A stretch of DNA of 64,000 bases from Cesiribacter sp. SM1 (GCF_020178975.1 NZ_JAHXBU010000006.1:1-64000); one strand, 5' to 3'. Positions 1-9,913 are shown, numbered from the stretch's first letter. Numbers and translations: made by a program. Notes: generated by a model from the letters alone, not told the origin.

Positions 1-122
1 AGACACTTTTTTGACCTGCTTAAAAAACACAGGTGTTCACTTTGCCCGGAATAAGGTGTTCACTTTCGACGGAACGCTATGTCCAGTTTCACCGGAATAC
101 TATGTTCACTTTGGAGCGGAAT
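1..122. mobile_element. Right-hand end of an IS21-like insertion sequence (partial)
   Basis: Four copies of a motif of the form TGTTCACTTTnnnnCGGAAT begin at 34, 57, 80 and 103, giving an exact 23-bp period. The third copy is diverged (TGTCCAGTTT). Multiple short terminal repeats of this style are known at the ends of IS21-family elements, where they bind the transposase. The istA and istB genes would lie outside the window. The sequence becomes recognisable HNH-gene coding sequence just after 118, so the element's edge is placed at about 118-123. The exact boundary and the target duplication cannot be seen with only one side present. Confidence 0.55.
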
Positions 123-643
123 ATCCATATCCATACTTTGCCTTGTCCTTTTATAATCTAGTCCCATCTTGCTATGTTTGTAACGCTAATCTCAAAGGTC
201 AAAAAGATTTCAGACCTAGTACTCACATCCATCCTTTTGTTGAAGGAATAGAAGATACTTTACATTTTAAAATTAATATAGACAAAGTAGATTTCTTACT
301 TGGCAAAAGAGATTTTGATATTTCTTTAGAAGAAACAATCTCAGCTGACTCAACAAAGGCTACTAGAGCAAAGGATAGTTCTGAAATTTTTCATATCCTT
401 GAGCAATACGCTTTCCATAAAGTCTTTGCAGGTGAAATTATTCTAAAAGCATATGTCTATACCGATACTAAAATTGAAGAATTGTTACTAGAATATGCCC
501 CTCACGGTTCACCAATATTTTCTTCTAGAGAAGAAATCAAAGCAATGCTATTTGGAGATTATCTCAATGAAAATGAGCTACACAACAGAGTTCTATCTAA
601 ACTAACTAGAAACCTAACGGAGAATATTTGGAAAGATATTTAA
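118..643 (+). pseudogene. HNH endonuclease-like gene, 5' end lost to the IS21-like element
   Basis: From about 118 the frame reads YPYFALSFYNLVPSC followed by CNANLKG. This matches the middle of a common HNH-type nuclease family in which a DHFxPK-like segment precedes 'FYNLIPSCxxCNxxKG'. The DHF segment and everything before it are missing and replaced by the 23-bp repeat array, so the open frame that starts near position 11 is a chimera and not a genuine start. About 170 residues of the C-terminal part remain and end in a normal stop. Loss of the N-terminal metal-binding half should inactivate it. The neighbouring AAA ATPase points the other way, so a functional pairing is uncertain. Confidence 0.55.
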
Positions 644-774
644 ATTATATAAATATGCTCACTAAACAAAAAAATCATTTCAGATAAAGATTCTATCGAA
701 TGAGATTAAAGATTAATTAAAATGGAAATATTTGCATTTTCTAGCATGAGCATCGACAGATCTGATGTCTCATG

Positions 775-891
775 CTAAAAGTAGACGAGCAAGTTCTTCC
801 ATCCTTTCAAAATAATGGCTAAATCTTCTGGGGATATTCCTTCTTTGAAACCTTGCAAATCTCCCAATGTTAAAGGTAACACTGGTAGCAT
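775..891 (-). other. Small ORF or gene remnant in the 644-965 gap
   Basis: The 322-bp stretch between the HNH remnant and the AAA gene holds no full gene. On the minus strand a 38-codon frame begins MLPVLPLTLGDLQGFKEG and ends at 775. The same frame is open for 20 more codons upstream, back to a TAG next to the AAA stop. It reads like the C-terminal piece of a longer protein, with no recognised family. An AGGAG lies about 17 nt ahead of the ATG, farther than usual. Treat it as a remnant or an unproven small protein. Confidence 0.2.
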
Positions 892-965
892 ACCGAGGAG
901 GCAGCTCCTTTTAAATACTTTGCTGAATAAAATTTTTCTACTAAAAAGAATTTGCTATTGCTTTT

Positions 966-2414
966 CTATTTCTTCTTCCCTGATGTGAATCCTATTGGAT
1001 TCTTATTGAATTGCCCATTAGGTTCCAACTCATTTTCTAAAGAATTAATCCTTTCGTTGAAGATATCGAGTTGGGAGCTTCTGCAGTCACTCAAAAATTT
1101 TTTCAAAGTTTCGGTATCCTTGTTTGTTAATTTTGCTTTAGCTTCATTTATGCTAGGCTCAATTAACTCTTTGGTTACTTCAATACTTCTTGAAAAATTA
1201 GACATTTTATACTTTTGCCAAATTTTCCTTTTTATGATATTAGCAAGATCAATAATTTGGCTATTTGAAAACAAAATAAGCTGACCCGAAAATTGTGCCC
1301 AATTTTCCTTATTCAGCATGTCATTGTATTTCAAAATTTCTAAAAGAGGGGACTGCGGATTTAGTGGATTCAGTTTTGAATCTGAAGTCAAAGCACCATA
1401 TAAAAGATTAAGCCTTTCTACAGGTAGAGGAGGGAATATTGGTAACTTCAAATCAAACCTTCCAGGCCTAATAACCGCAGGATCTAGTGTATCGATAAAG
1501 TTAGTTGCCGCAACAAGTACAATCTGTTTACTAATTAGCTTTGGGATTTCCTGAAGAAGTGTATTTACCACTTTTGCATTTTCCGAACCAGATGAGTTTG
1601 TAGAAGATGTTCTTGATGATGCTATTGAATCGAACTCATCAAAAAACACCACAACTTTCTGTTTAGACTTAAGATCATCTAACAATCCTTTCAAGTTATT
1701 CATAGCACCATCAACATAAGTACTACCAAACATTGAGCGCGGGATTTCGATAAAATCATACTTTAAGAAATCGGCAATCCAATTAGCCCAAAGTGTTTTA
1801 CCGCAACCAGGAGGACCATAAAGTAGTATACCTCCCGGATTATTGATACCCCAGTCTTCAATATCTTGAGGATTGGTGATTGGAGCCAATTCATCTATAA
1901 TGAAAGATTTGATATCATCATATCCAATAATTTTTATTAAGGAATCATCAGATGAATTAGGGTCCTCCTCTAAAGGAGGTTGATGATCTTCAGTAGAATT
2001 TAAAGCTTCTGGTCGTTCAATTACTTGTCTACCCGTTAAAAGCTCAATTACCTGATAAGTTGAGAAGTAGAAGAATCTGGTGTCTTCTTTGAAAGTTTCA
2101 CCTTTGTAACGGAAATTCGTAAAAATTCTGTTTTCTTTAAAAAGCTCTATAACTTGCGATACATCTAACTTGTGCTTTTCTGCAATTTCGCTCATTGTTC
2201 TAGAGCTATGCCAATCCTCGTAGAATTCGTCAACAAACCTTTTATTTTTAATAAAATAGTCGTAAAGCACTTCATCAATCTTTTGATTATGAGAAAAAAA
2301 TCTAGGGTTGCCTATCATATAATCACCTAGCTTAATCCCGAAAACAGCCGAATAGTTATAAAAAGTACGTTTAACAGGATTAATATCTGTTAGTAAATCT
2401 TTGACCGTATACAT
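966..2414 (-). CDS. AAA-family ATPase (FtsH/CDC48-like core) in the defence island
   Basis: A 482-residue protein. The N-terminal ~130 residues are helical and include a possible helix-turn-helix (SEIAEKHKLDVSQVIELF, about 75-92). An acidic linker follows, then an AAA module: Walker A GPPGCGKT at about 200-207, Walker B VVVFFDEFDS at about 254, sensor AATN and an RPGRFD arginine-finger segment. This core is typical of AAA proteins that remodel or unfold protein complexes. No protease, nuclease or membrane segment is visible, so an effector would have to be supplied by a partner. It follows hsdR on the same strand after 174 bp, so it may be transcribed with the restriction operon or separately. 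Its substrate is unknown. Confidence 0.75.
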   Translation of the reverse strand: MYTVKDLLTDINPVKRTFYNYSAVFGIKLGDYMIGNPRFFSHNQKIDEVLYDYFIKNKRFVDEFYEDWHSSRTMSEIAEKHKLDVSQVIELFKENRIFTNFRYKGETFKEDTRFFYFSTYQVIELLTGRQVIERPEALNSTEDHQPPLEEDPNSSDDSLIKIIGYDDIKSFIIDELAPITNPQDIEDWGINNPGGILLYGPPGCGKTLWANWIADFLKYDFIEIPRSMFGSTYVDGAMNNLKGLLDDLKSKQKVVVFFDEFDSIASSRTSSTNSSGSENAKVVNTLLQEIPKLISKQIVLVAATNFIDTLDPAVIRPGRFDLKLPIFPPLPVERLNLLYGALTSDSKLNPLNPQSPLLEILKYNDMLNKENWAQFSGQLILFSNSQIIDLANIIKRKIWQKYKMSNFSRSIEVTKELIEPSINEAKAKLTNKDTETLKKFLSDCRSSQLDIFNERINSLENELEPNGQFNKNPIGFTSGKKK

Positions 2415-2590
2415 GGATTTTGCGAATTAGAAGTCAGTATTTGTGAATAATGGCAAAAATCAGGTTAAGTAGCTACTTGGACAAAAGCTAAATTAGTACT
2501 TCATTTAAAATTGTTATCTGATACAATCTATCTTCCTGTAGAAATATAATAGAGGAACTTAAAGACATATTATTCTAAGTAACTATTGAA

Positions 2591-5500
2591 TTATGCCACA
2601 GCATTATTATTGATCTGGCGGATGGTTTGAATAATGACTTTTGCTTCTTCGGGAAACACACCATCCAGCCCCTCATAATTGATATCAGTGAAGGGGGATT
2701 CATAAAGTAACGCTGGGTCTACAATGCCATTTAGTTCAAAGTGCTTGATGATGTGCTGAATAAAGGTTTGCTGATCGGCTGATAGGGTAGCTTTTTGGAG
2801 TAGATCACTAAATGCGGCCTGTGCTGCTGATGCATCCAAACCCAGAATACTGCGGATAAAGACTCCTAGTGGTTTATCATGTCCTAGCTCCTGTTTGAAT
2901 TCCTCACGGGTGCCAAAATCGCCAGCTGAAAATAGGATACGCTCTAGCTCCTGCAGCTCATCAGAGGTAATTGGCTGGTTAGTGTGCAACTTGCGAATAA
3001 CCAAATGACTTTGATTTTGACGGATAAACTTTTCCACCCGCGTTCGATAAGTCTCAAGCCCCTTCAGGTTTTTTATCAGCGATACATCTTCTCCTACTTC
3101 ATCTACCCTATCTACAAAATCTGTATAGATAATTGCTTGTTTATCTTTCTCAATAAGCCGCACCAGGTCTCGCAAATCACGGCGAATTTCTTCAAGCCTC
3201 TGATCTGTAAAGGCAGATAAAAGCTGTTCTCCAAGAATACTACTGATTACCGGAATTTTCTCTTTAACGGCTGGAACATTGGATATTTTTCCAAGATTGT
3301 GAGCAGTAGTAACCAACTGTCTGTGCAATCGATCTGTATCAGAACTATTGTTCACCCGGGCCAGCTGAAGCCTAAGTATCAGCAGATCGAAACGCTTTGC
3401 TTGTTCGTCTTTATCTGAGACCTCTACTAGGGGCGCCAGATGCTCCCGTAAGCTTGCCATATCGGTACCACTCAAGTTTTGCCATACATCTAGCCTGTGA
3501 AACCTCTCCACATGCTGCAGTTTTGCCGCAATACGGAAGCTTTGTCGGTTATTCCACAATTGCTCAACCAAGCTGCGCGCCCAGATCAAATAATCCTGCC
3601 GCAGTTGCTGATGCTCATCATCCTGGTACTCAGGGGCACGAAACGCCTCGGCGAGCTGGATTCGAGTCATAAAGAGCTGAGATGAAAGCGACTCCTGATC
3701 TGGTGTTACGATGCCCTCAGGATTATGCTCGAAGAACTTAAAATTGCCGCAGAAGTCGAAAACATAGAAGTGTTTCTTATCCATGCCAGGTCCGAACAGA
3801 TTTTCGCAGAGGCGGGTACCTCGACCAATCATCTGCCAATATTTTGTGCGCGAATACACCGGCTTGAAAAACACCAGATTGAGCACCTCTGGTACGTCAA
3901 TGCCTGTATCCATCATATCTACAGAAATGGCAATCTGAGGAAGCTTTGCCGGCAAACTAAAATCTTCAATTAACTGCTCCGGGCTCTTTTGCCTGATATC
4001 TATAACCTGTGCGAACTTGCCACCATATTGTGGATATTCCTGATTAAAAATTTCATAGATAAGCTCTGCATGGGTTCCCTGTCGGGCAAAGATGATGGTC
4101 TTCCCTAGTTTATCGCCACCTTCTACTTTCAACCCATGCTCCATTAGGTGAGCCAGTACTTTTCTAACGGTGTCCTTATTATAAAGCCACTGGTTAATGG
4201 CTGTTGCGTCAATTTCTTCTGGGTAATGACCATCCGAATCACCAAACTTCTCTTCATATTCAAGCTTCTCTGCCGGAGAAAGGTCATTGTATTTAATCCC
4301 TTTACGCAAAAAGTCAAGGTCTACAGGCTTGCCAACAGGTGGACGAAGATATTCCTTGTCAATGGCTTCATCTAATTCATAATAGGCAGTTGGGTCACCA
4401 AGGGAGCAATTGAATAGGTTGTAGGTATCTCTATCAGTTTCGCCCCGGGGTGTAGCTGTTAAGCCAAGAAGCAGAGCATCAAAGTAGTCGAAGATGGCAC
4501 TATACTTCTTATAGACAGAACGATGTGCCTCATCCAGAATTACCAGATCAAAGTGTCCAACGCCATAGTAACGCCCATCCTTTTTACGCTCGCCATCAAT
4601 CAGGTTCATGATTGTAGGATAGGTAGAAAAGACCAGGCGTGTATTAGGATCTTCTTTTTCTTCCACCAAATTAACAGCAGTTAAATCGGGTAGGTACTGG
4701 TTAAAGGCACGCTTTGCCTGGCGCACCAGCGCATTGCGATCAGCTAGGAAGAGAACACGCTTTGCCCAGTTCGCTTTGCTCAGTACATCTACCAGAGCTG
4801 CGGCCGTACGGGTTTTACCGGTTCCCGTAGCCATTACTACCAATGCTCGCCGATGAGCACCAACCAATCTCCCATCATGTTCATCGGCAAAGCGTTCGCT
4901 GACTCGCTGAATTACATTTAACTGATAGGGACGACCAGCAATCTTTTTGTCTACCGGCTGCTTTCGTATATCCAAACGGCTGCTTCGGCGATTCACCAGC
5001 AGCTGCAGTTCATCCTTGGTATAAAATCCTTGAATGGAACGTGGTGGATAAAACTTATCATCCCATATGGCATGCTCAAAGCCATTGGAATAAAAGATTA
5101 CAGGGCGTTGCCCATGCATCTGCTCAAGGGCGTCGGCATAAATGTAGGCCTGCTGACGGCCTTCTTCCTTGCTTTTCAGGGTTCTCTTGGCTTCCAACAC
5201 AGCCAATGGCTTACCATCATCTCCCCAAAGCACGTAATCCGCAATCCCCTTTCCAGTTTTACTTACCTCTGCTGGTAAGCCGGTTAATGGATATTCTGAA
5301 ACTCTTAGTGCATCCGGATCCCAGCCAGCCTCGCGCAGCAGTACATCAATAAATAGTTGGCGGGTCTCTGCCTCGGTATAGGTAGGCGCTGGTACAGGTA
5401 TAGCAGCTCCGCCCTCTTGCTTCTCTACCTTTTGCTTTTCTACTTGCTCCTCAAGCTCTCGCGCCTTCTTTTCAGATGCCAATAACTTTTCAGCCTTGTC

Positions 5501-6016
5501 CTTGAGCTCATCCTGCAATTGCTGAAGTTGTTCTAAGCTACGAGAAGCCTCGGAAGTAGTGGGAATCAGGGCAGCATTGAAGGGAACAAGCACATTTTCT
5601 TCCAGTTCATAGGTTGCTGCTAACCATTGCAAAAAATGGTGTAGCCTCTGCAGAGAAGATTCTGCATGATACGGCGTGACCTTATTCTTAGACTTATGGG
5701 CAGCATCATTCCCCCGCAGGCGAACATAGTGCAATTCCTGATGATGTTCTTCCGGGACTTCTTTACGAAAAGATGCATGGTTCAGCAAGCTGCTAATATC
5801 AGGCAGATGACCTTTGTCGTTGGCTAAATCATAAAGGTCTGGAAAGCCCATGGCCCCATCGAACAGCCAGTGCAGTGCAGTCTCCAGCGTTAAGCGGCTG
5901 TAAAAAGCCGAGGAACGCGGATCTGTGTGCACGTAGCGCTCTGCCTGGCTGGCCTGTTCAAATAGCTCCTGCCAGGGTGTAAGCTTCAGAAAGTCGAAAT
6001 TAGAAGCCATGGGCAT
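2591..6016 (-). CDS. hsdR: Type I restriction enzyme R subunit (HsdR) with N-terminal DUF4145
   Basis: A 1141-residue ATP-dependent translocase and nuclease subunit. Residues ~15-140 are a helical DUF4145 domain with the HEPN-type signature RGNDAAH (101-107). A charged coiled coil covers ~155-202. The nuclease follows, with D260 and EAK at 275-277 fitting a PD-(D/E)xK site. The SF2 motor has ATGTGKT at 396-402, a DEAH box and LGLTATP. The C-terminal region resembles the EcoEI-type R subunit. The gene begins 6 bp after hsdS, so it is the last hsd gene of the operon. An alternative ATG two codons downstream (6010) is equally possible. All key motifs look intact. Confidence 0.95.
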   Translation of the reverse strand: MPMASNFDFLKLTPWQELFEQASQAERYVHTDPRSSAFYSRLTLETALHWLFDGAMGFPDLYDLANDKGHLPDISSLLNHASFRKEVPEEHHQELHYVRLRGNDAAHKSKNKVTPYHAESSLQRLHHFLQWLAATYELEENVLVPFNAALIPTTSEASRSLEQLQQLQDELKDKAEKLLASEKKARELEEQVEKQKVEKQEGGAAIPVPAPTYTEAETRQLFIDVLLREAGWDPDALRVSEYPLTGLPAEVSKTGKGIADYVLWGDDGKPLAVLEAKRTLKSKEEGRQQAYIYADALEQMHGQRPVIFYSNGFEHAIWDDKFYPPRSIQGFYTKDELQLLVNRRSSRLDIRKQPVDKKIAGRPYQLNVIQRVSERFADEHDGRLVGAHRRALVVMATGTGKTRTAAALVDVLSKANWAKRVLFLADRNALVRQAKRAFNQYLPDLTAVNLVEEKEDPNTRLVFSTYPTIMNLIDGERKKDGRYYGVGHFDLVILDEAHRSVYKKYSAIFDYFDALLLGLTATPRGETDRDTYNLFNCSLGDPTAYYELDEAIDKEYLRPPVGKPVDLDFLRKGIKYNDLSPAEKLEYEEKFGDSDGHYPEEIDATAINQWLYNKDTVRKVLAHLMEHGLKVEGGDKLGKTIIFARQGTHAELIYEIFNQEYPQYGGKFAQVIDIRQKSPEQLIEDFSLPAKLPQIAISVDMMDTGIDVPEVLNLVFFKPVYSRTKYWQMIGRGTRLCENLFGPGMDKKHFYVFDFCGNFKFFEHNPEGIVTPDQESLSSQLFMTRIQLAEAFRAPEYQDDEHQQLRQDYLIWARSLVEQLWNNRQSFRIAAKLQHVERFHRLDVWQNLSGTDMASLREHLAPLVEVSDKDEQAKRFDLLILRLQLARVNNSSDTDRLHRQLVTTAHNLGKISNVPAVKEKIPVISSILGEQLLSAFTDQRLEEIRRDLRDLVRLIEKDKQAIIYTDFVDRVDEVGEDVSLIKNLKGLETYRTRVEKFIRQNQSHLVIRKLHTNQPITSDELQELERILFSAGDFGTREEFKQELGHDKPLGVFIRSILGLDASAAQAAFSDLLQKATLSADQQTFIQHIIKHFELNGIVDPALLYESPFTDINYEGLDGVFPEEAKVIIQTIRQINNNAVA

Positions 6017-6022
6017 TCAGGT

Positions 6023-7129
6023 TTAGTCAAACAATTCTCCAGAAAAGGCTTTTTGCAACAGTGATTGGTATAGAGTTTCTGATTCCGCTAATTCTTTCTG
6101 GGCATTTAATTTTATTGCTTCAATCTTCTCTACTATAGTTGAGAATTTCTTTTGTAATTCTAAAGGAGGTAGCGGTACTGGTATCTTTTCAAGGTTATTC
6201 TTATTTAATTTGAATTGATCAATACCTGTAACAAATGGTGTCAAATCGTATGCATTAATTAAGTATTCTAGGTATTCAAGTTCGGCAACTCCGTTATATG
6301 ACAAAACATGAGCATGATTATTTACCCAGAACTTACCTTTAGCAATGAAAGCATTATTCTTCCTTCTAAATAGCAGGTTCTTCCCGTCTTCTGCTATGAG
6401 CAAGTACTCTCCATCGAATCTATAATCATCAATAGTATCAATGATTCCTGTAGCCCCATAATAAGGGAACGCACCTTCCCTTGAATCTCTATCTGCTTGT
6501 TTTACCGGAACTCGTTTAGAGTTTTCATTTTTAGCTACTTTCTCAAAGCTTATAACATTCCAACCCTTTTCATTCCTCACAGGATCTCCAAACATGTCTA
6601 GAAACAATGATTGTGCAAGTTGGTCGTACTTTTGGAGAATCTGGTGATTGCGTTGGCGGATGGCATCGGCCTTGTATAGGGCTTGGGCTATTCGTTTTTG
6701 GAGTTCTAAGGGAGGATAAGGAATCTTAAATTTATCAAACCTTTTTTTGGTTATATGCTTCATTGTGGAACCATGAACCTCTCTTCCCATTTCGTTAAGG
6801 GAATGTTGAATAAGGTATCTAAAAAAAGATTTATCGAAGGCTTTTTTATCAAATTGAACTTTAAAAATATGTTGATTGAGCCATGCATCCTTACCTGTCC
6901 ACTCATAAATGCCAAGTGTCGCTGACCATGAGATTAATAAATCACCTTTCTTAACCTTATATCTATCGCTTAGTCTACCTTTGAAGTAGTTTACTTCTTT
7001 AGAGCTTTTAGTAAGGTTCTGAATCCTTATTATCTCTTTTCCTTCATCGCTCCAATCTTCTGGTTTGAACGCATGTCCATTAATAAAAGTAGCAGCATCC
7101 CCTAATGAAATTATTTGCCAAACACTCAT
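6023..7129 (-). CDS. hsdS: Type I restriction-modification specificity subunit (HsdS)
   Basis: A 368-residue DNA-recognition subunit with two target-recognition domains. The first runs from ~1 to 140 and the second from ~190 to 330. Each ends in the hallmark IPYPPLELQKRI or VPLPPLELQKKF segment followed by a long helix, and a central FLDMFGDP linker joins the halves. This is a full-length two-domain HsdS, so a bipartite target is expected, but the target cannot be read from sequence. It overlaps the end of hsdM by 4 bp (ATGA), which implies translational coupling. No inverted-repeat shuffling site or second hsdS fragment was seen nearby. Confidence 0.93.
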   Translation of the reverse strand: MSVWQIISLGDAATFINGHAFKPEDWSDEGKEIIRIQNLTKSSKEVNYFKGRLSDRYKVKKGDLLISWSATLGIYEWTGKDAWLNQHIFKVQFDKKAFDKSFFRYLIQHSLNEMGREVHGSTMKHITKKRFDKFKIPYPPLELQKRIAQALYKADAIRQRNHQILQKYDQLAQSLFLDMFGDPVRNEKGWNVISFEKVAKNENSKRVPVKQADRDSREGAFPYYGATGIIDTIDDYRFDGEYLLIAEDGKNLLFRRKNNAFIAKGKFWVNNHAHVLSYNGVAELEYLEYLINAYDLTPFVTGIDQFKLNKNNLEKIPVPLPPLELQKKFSTIVEKIEAIKLNAQKELAESETLYQSLLQKAFSGELFD

Positions 7130-8604
7130 CCTAAAAGCGCCTCCAACGCTTGAAGATCTTGGCTGTTTTGCAGCTGTAGTTCTTTGATATGGGTAATGAT
7201 TTCCTTAGGAGCATCATATTGCACCTGCTCATACACCAATTCCTTGTACCGATTAATGGAGAGGTCATAATCCTGTGCCACTATATCGGCTCTAGGCACA
7301 AAAAAACTCTTTTCCTTCCGTTGGCGCTGCAGCTCTTCTTCAGGCTTTTGCCAACGCTCTAGAATATCGGGAATATCGTTTACAGCAATAGGCTGGCGTT
7401 TGTCATCAAGACTGTAGCCATCGGCCTGCATGTCGTAGAACCACACTTGGTCAGTACCACCCGAATTTGTTTTGGTAAAGACTAAAACGGCTGTACTAAC
7501 CCCAGCATAAGGTCTAAACACACCGCTGGGCATACTAATTACCGCCTGCAACTGCTGGTTTTCAACTATCTCTCTACGTAAGGCTTTGTGTGCGCCGGTA
7601 CTGCCAAATACTACACCATCGGGTACAATTACTGCTGCCCGTCCGCCTACCTTTAACATGCGCAGCATGAGCGACAGAAAGAGCAGCTCTGTCTTTTTAG
7701 TTTTGGCAGTACTTAGTAGGCTATTTTCTACGGCATCGTAATCCAGGCTGCCAGTAAAAGGTGGGTTAGCCAAGATCAGGGAGTATTCATCTTTTATATG
7801 AGCATTTGCCTGGGAGAGTGCATCATTGGGATTTAGCTTAGGATGCTCAATACCATGCAGCATCAGGTTCATGGCTGCTATCTGCATCATGCTCGCATCA
7901 AATTCAATAGCATTAAACATTTCATTGTTGAAATGCTGCTTTGATTCCGGCTTATGAAATATTTCAGGATGCTTGTTCCGCAAATACTCCCCAGTTTCTA
8001 CCAGAAATCCCGCCGTACCAGCTGAAGGATCGCACACGACATCGGTTGGCGTTGGTTTCACAATTTCCACCATCATGCGAATGATGTGCCTAGGCGTACG
8101 AAACTGGCCATTTGTACCAGATGTTGATAATTTGCTCAGCAGGTACTCGTAAAGATCGCCTTTAGTATCTCTATCCTTCATAGGGATCTTATCGATCATT
8201 TCAACCGCCTTATCCAGTAGACGAGGAGATCTAATCATGAAGGTGGCATTGTCCAGAAAGCGAGCAAACTGACCTTCTTCTCCGCCCACAGTTTTCATGA
8301 AATCAAAGGCAGTGATAGGCCGATCATCCGTCGTTCTGGTGAAGATCTCATACATTACCTTCGGATCAAGGTCTTTGAAATAGCTCCAACGCAGCTCTCT
8401 TTGCTCTGGAGTATAGATGGGCTTTTCAATGGCAGTACCTAAACGATTGGCTTTGCTTTCTTTTAGCGTTTGTTCCTCATCCAGCCTCCGCAAAAAAAGC
8501 AGGTAAGTGATCTGCTCAATCACCGTAAGAGGATTGGCAATTCCTCCAGTCCAGAAGGTTTCCCAAAGAGCATCTATATCAGATTTTAATTGTCCAGTAA
8601 TCAT
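7126..8604 (-). CDS. hsdM: Type I DNA N6-adenine methyltransferase subunit (HsdM)
   Basis: A 492-residue methylase counted from the ATG at 8604, chosen because MITGQLKSDIDALWETFW is the conserved HsdM N-terminus. The frame stays open for 59 codons upstream, but that stretch is AT-rich, overlaps the preceding gene's stop and has no homologous look. Helical HsdM_N occupies ~1-130. The SAM-binding motif I is DPSAGTAGFL (192-201, with A where G is usual) and the catalytic motif is NPPF (280-283). It methylates adenine within the HsdS target and provides the core for HsdR. Both motifs are intact, in contrast to the degenerate methylase domain two genes upstream. Confidence 0.95.
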   Translation of the reverse strand: MITGQLKSDIDALWETFWTGGIANPLTVIEQITYLLFLRRLDEEQTLKESKANRLGTAIEKPIYTPEQRELRWSYFKDLDPKVMYEIFTRTTDDRPITAFDFMKTVGGEEGQFARFLDNATFMIRSPRLLDKAVEMIDKIPMKDRDTKGDLYEYLLSKLSTSGTNGQFRTPRHIIRMMVEIVKPTPTDVVCDPSAGTAGFLVETGEYLRNKHPEIFHKPESKQHFNNEMFNAIEFDASMMQIAAMNLMLHGIEHPKLNPNDALSQANAHIKDEYSLILANPPFTGSLDYDAVENSLLSTAKTKKTELLFLSLMLRMLKVGGRAAVIVPDGVVFGSTGAHKALRREIVENQQLQAVISMPSGVFRPYAGVSTAVLVFTKTNSGGTDQVWFYDMQADGYSLDDKRQPIAVNDIPDILERWQKPEEELQRQRKEKSFFVPRADIVAQDYDLSINRYKELVYEQVQYDAPKEIITHIKELQLQNSQDLQALEALLG

Positions 8605-8743
8605 TTTTATGAAAGTGGTAAGCGGGTAACAATATAAATATTTAAGCGAAAAATGCTGACTAATAAGAGATGATTTAAATCTTTTTTCAGCAACTATCAA
8701 TGGATGAGTTAGTAAGAATGGATAAGCAACAGTAAGAAGAAGT

Positions 8744-9913
8744 TTATTTCTGTAGAATTCTACAGAAGTATTTGAAACCATTCTTATTAGTGTTTTCTGT
8801 ATACTTTACTACGGTAATCACTTGACCTAATTTTAACTCATGTTCTGTGATCACCTTCGGTAAAATCCAACAGTCTTGGACATAAAAAGTGCGCTCTTTT
8901 TGCTCCAGTGGCCCTACAATATGAGGCAGAGACTTTACTGGCTCTGACTTTGTTAATGATTTATTAGTCTCTGTATCTGGATAACGGTCAATATAATGTT
9001 CACACCAACACAGAACATCCATGACCATAAAAGTAAGGCTGTGAAGCAGGTATGGTGAAATGTTATATTCTTTTAGTGCGGCTTCATTTCTTTGAGCTTC
9101 TTCTACATCAAAGTGAGGTTCATTATGATGGGAACCGAAATTGGTGCGTTGGATAATGTAATTTATAGAATTAGCAATGGCTAATGGAAAATGAGCTTCC
9201 TTCTTTAAGATGTAGACTGTTCCGTCAATTTCAATAAGCTCCCCCGACATGAATTTATTTGAATAAGCCAGACTAACCCGATCATTTTTAACAAAAGCAT
9301 CAGGTAAGACTTTTCGATTATTCAAGCACTTAAACAATGCTTCGAGGGTCTTCCTAAGTCGATTAAGGTAATCTTCATTTTCCTGATTTAACCCAAATGT
9401 CAGCTCTTCTATCTGTAGTAAGCAGTCCAGCAGGTATCGTTCAGATTTTCTACCTAAATACTTTTGATTCAACACATTAAATGCTGGTTGATACCTAATT
9501 CGAATCCTGTTTTCTGGCTGATTATTAACAGCCTTTTCAATAGCTTCAAATAATAGCTCAGGGGGATTTTTTTTGTCAAAAGTAGGGATATCTAGATGAT
9601 CAACCTCCCCCTCAATAATCCCCTTCTGCCCGGAGTAAATAAAACAAGGTATTGGGTTCTTAGCACTAAATCTTGTAACACGTTTATAAGCTGTGTATAG
9701 CCCCTTCATTGAAGGTACAGTATCCGTTTCGTTCTCATAGGTGACGGCATCAAGTATCAAGGCATCTACTTGATCTGGATTATTCTCTAAATAATCCATT
9801 CCGCCTTTCACATTAGTGTATCCAGTAATTTCAATCCCATTAACATATGCACTATCTAGTAAAGGATGCTCATCGTGATATTTGTCGTCAATCCAAAGAA
9901 CTCTCATCTTCAT
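8744..9913 (-). CDS. Receiver-domain protein with unknown helical output, partner of the kinase fusion
   Basis: A 389-residue protein from the ATG at 9913 (9907 is also possible). Residues 1-130 form a CheY-like receiver with acidic pair D9/D10, acceptor D55 (LILDAV), S94 (FIYSG) and K114, all the canonical residues. The remaining ~250 residues match no DNA-binding output I know. They are helical and contain QRTNFGSHHN, an R-x5/6-H arrangement (R256, H262/H263) reminiscent of HEPN ribonucleases, and end in a small beta-rich part. The start lies inside the end of the kinase gene, so the two are translationally coupled. It lies directly upstream of hsdM, with a 139-bp gap. Probably phosphorylated by the neighbouring kinase (inference). 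Output: effector or regulator, unknown. Confidence 0.75.
   Translation of the reverse strand: MKMRVLWIDDKYHDEHPLLDSAYVNGIEITGYTNVKGGMDYLENNPDQVDALILDAVTYENETDTVPSMKGLYTAYKRVTRFSAKNPIPCFIYSGQKGIIEGEVDHLDIPTFDKKNPPELLFEAIEKAVNNQPENRIRIRYQPAFNVLNQKYLGRKSERYLLDCLLQIEELTFGLNQENEDYLNRLRKTLEALFKCLNNRKVLPDAFVKNDRVSLAYSNKFMSGELIEIDGTVYILKKEAHFPLAIANSINYIIQRTNFGSHHNEPHFDVEEAQRNEAALKEYNISPYLLHSLTFMVMDVLCWCEHYIDRYPDTETNKSLTKSEPVKSLPHIVGPLEQKERTFYVQDCWILPKVITEHELKLGQVITVVKYTENTNKNGFKYFCRILQK

Noticed and set aside
8605-8781. 59-codon N-terminal extension of HsdM
   Set aside because: Overlaps the end of the receiver gene, AT-rich, and the conserved HsdM N-terminus begins at the ATG at 8604.
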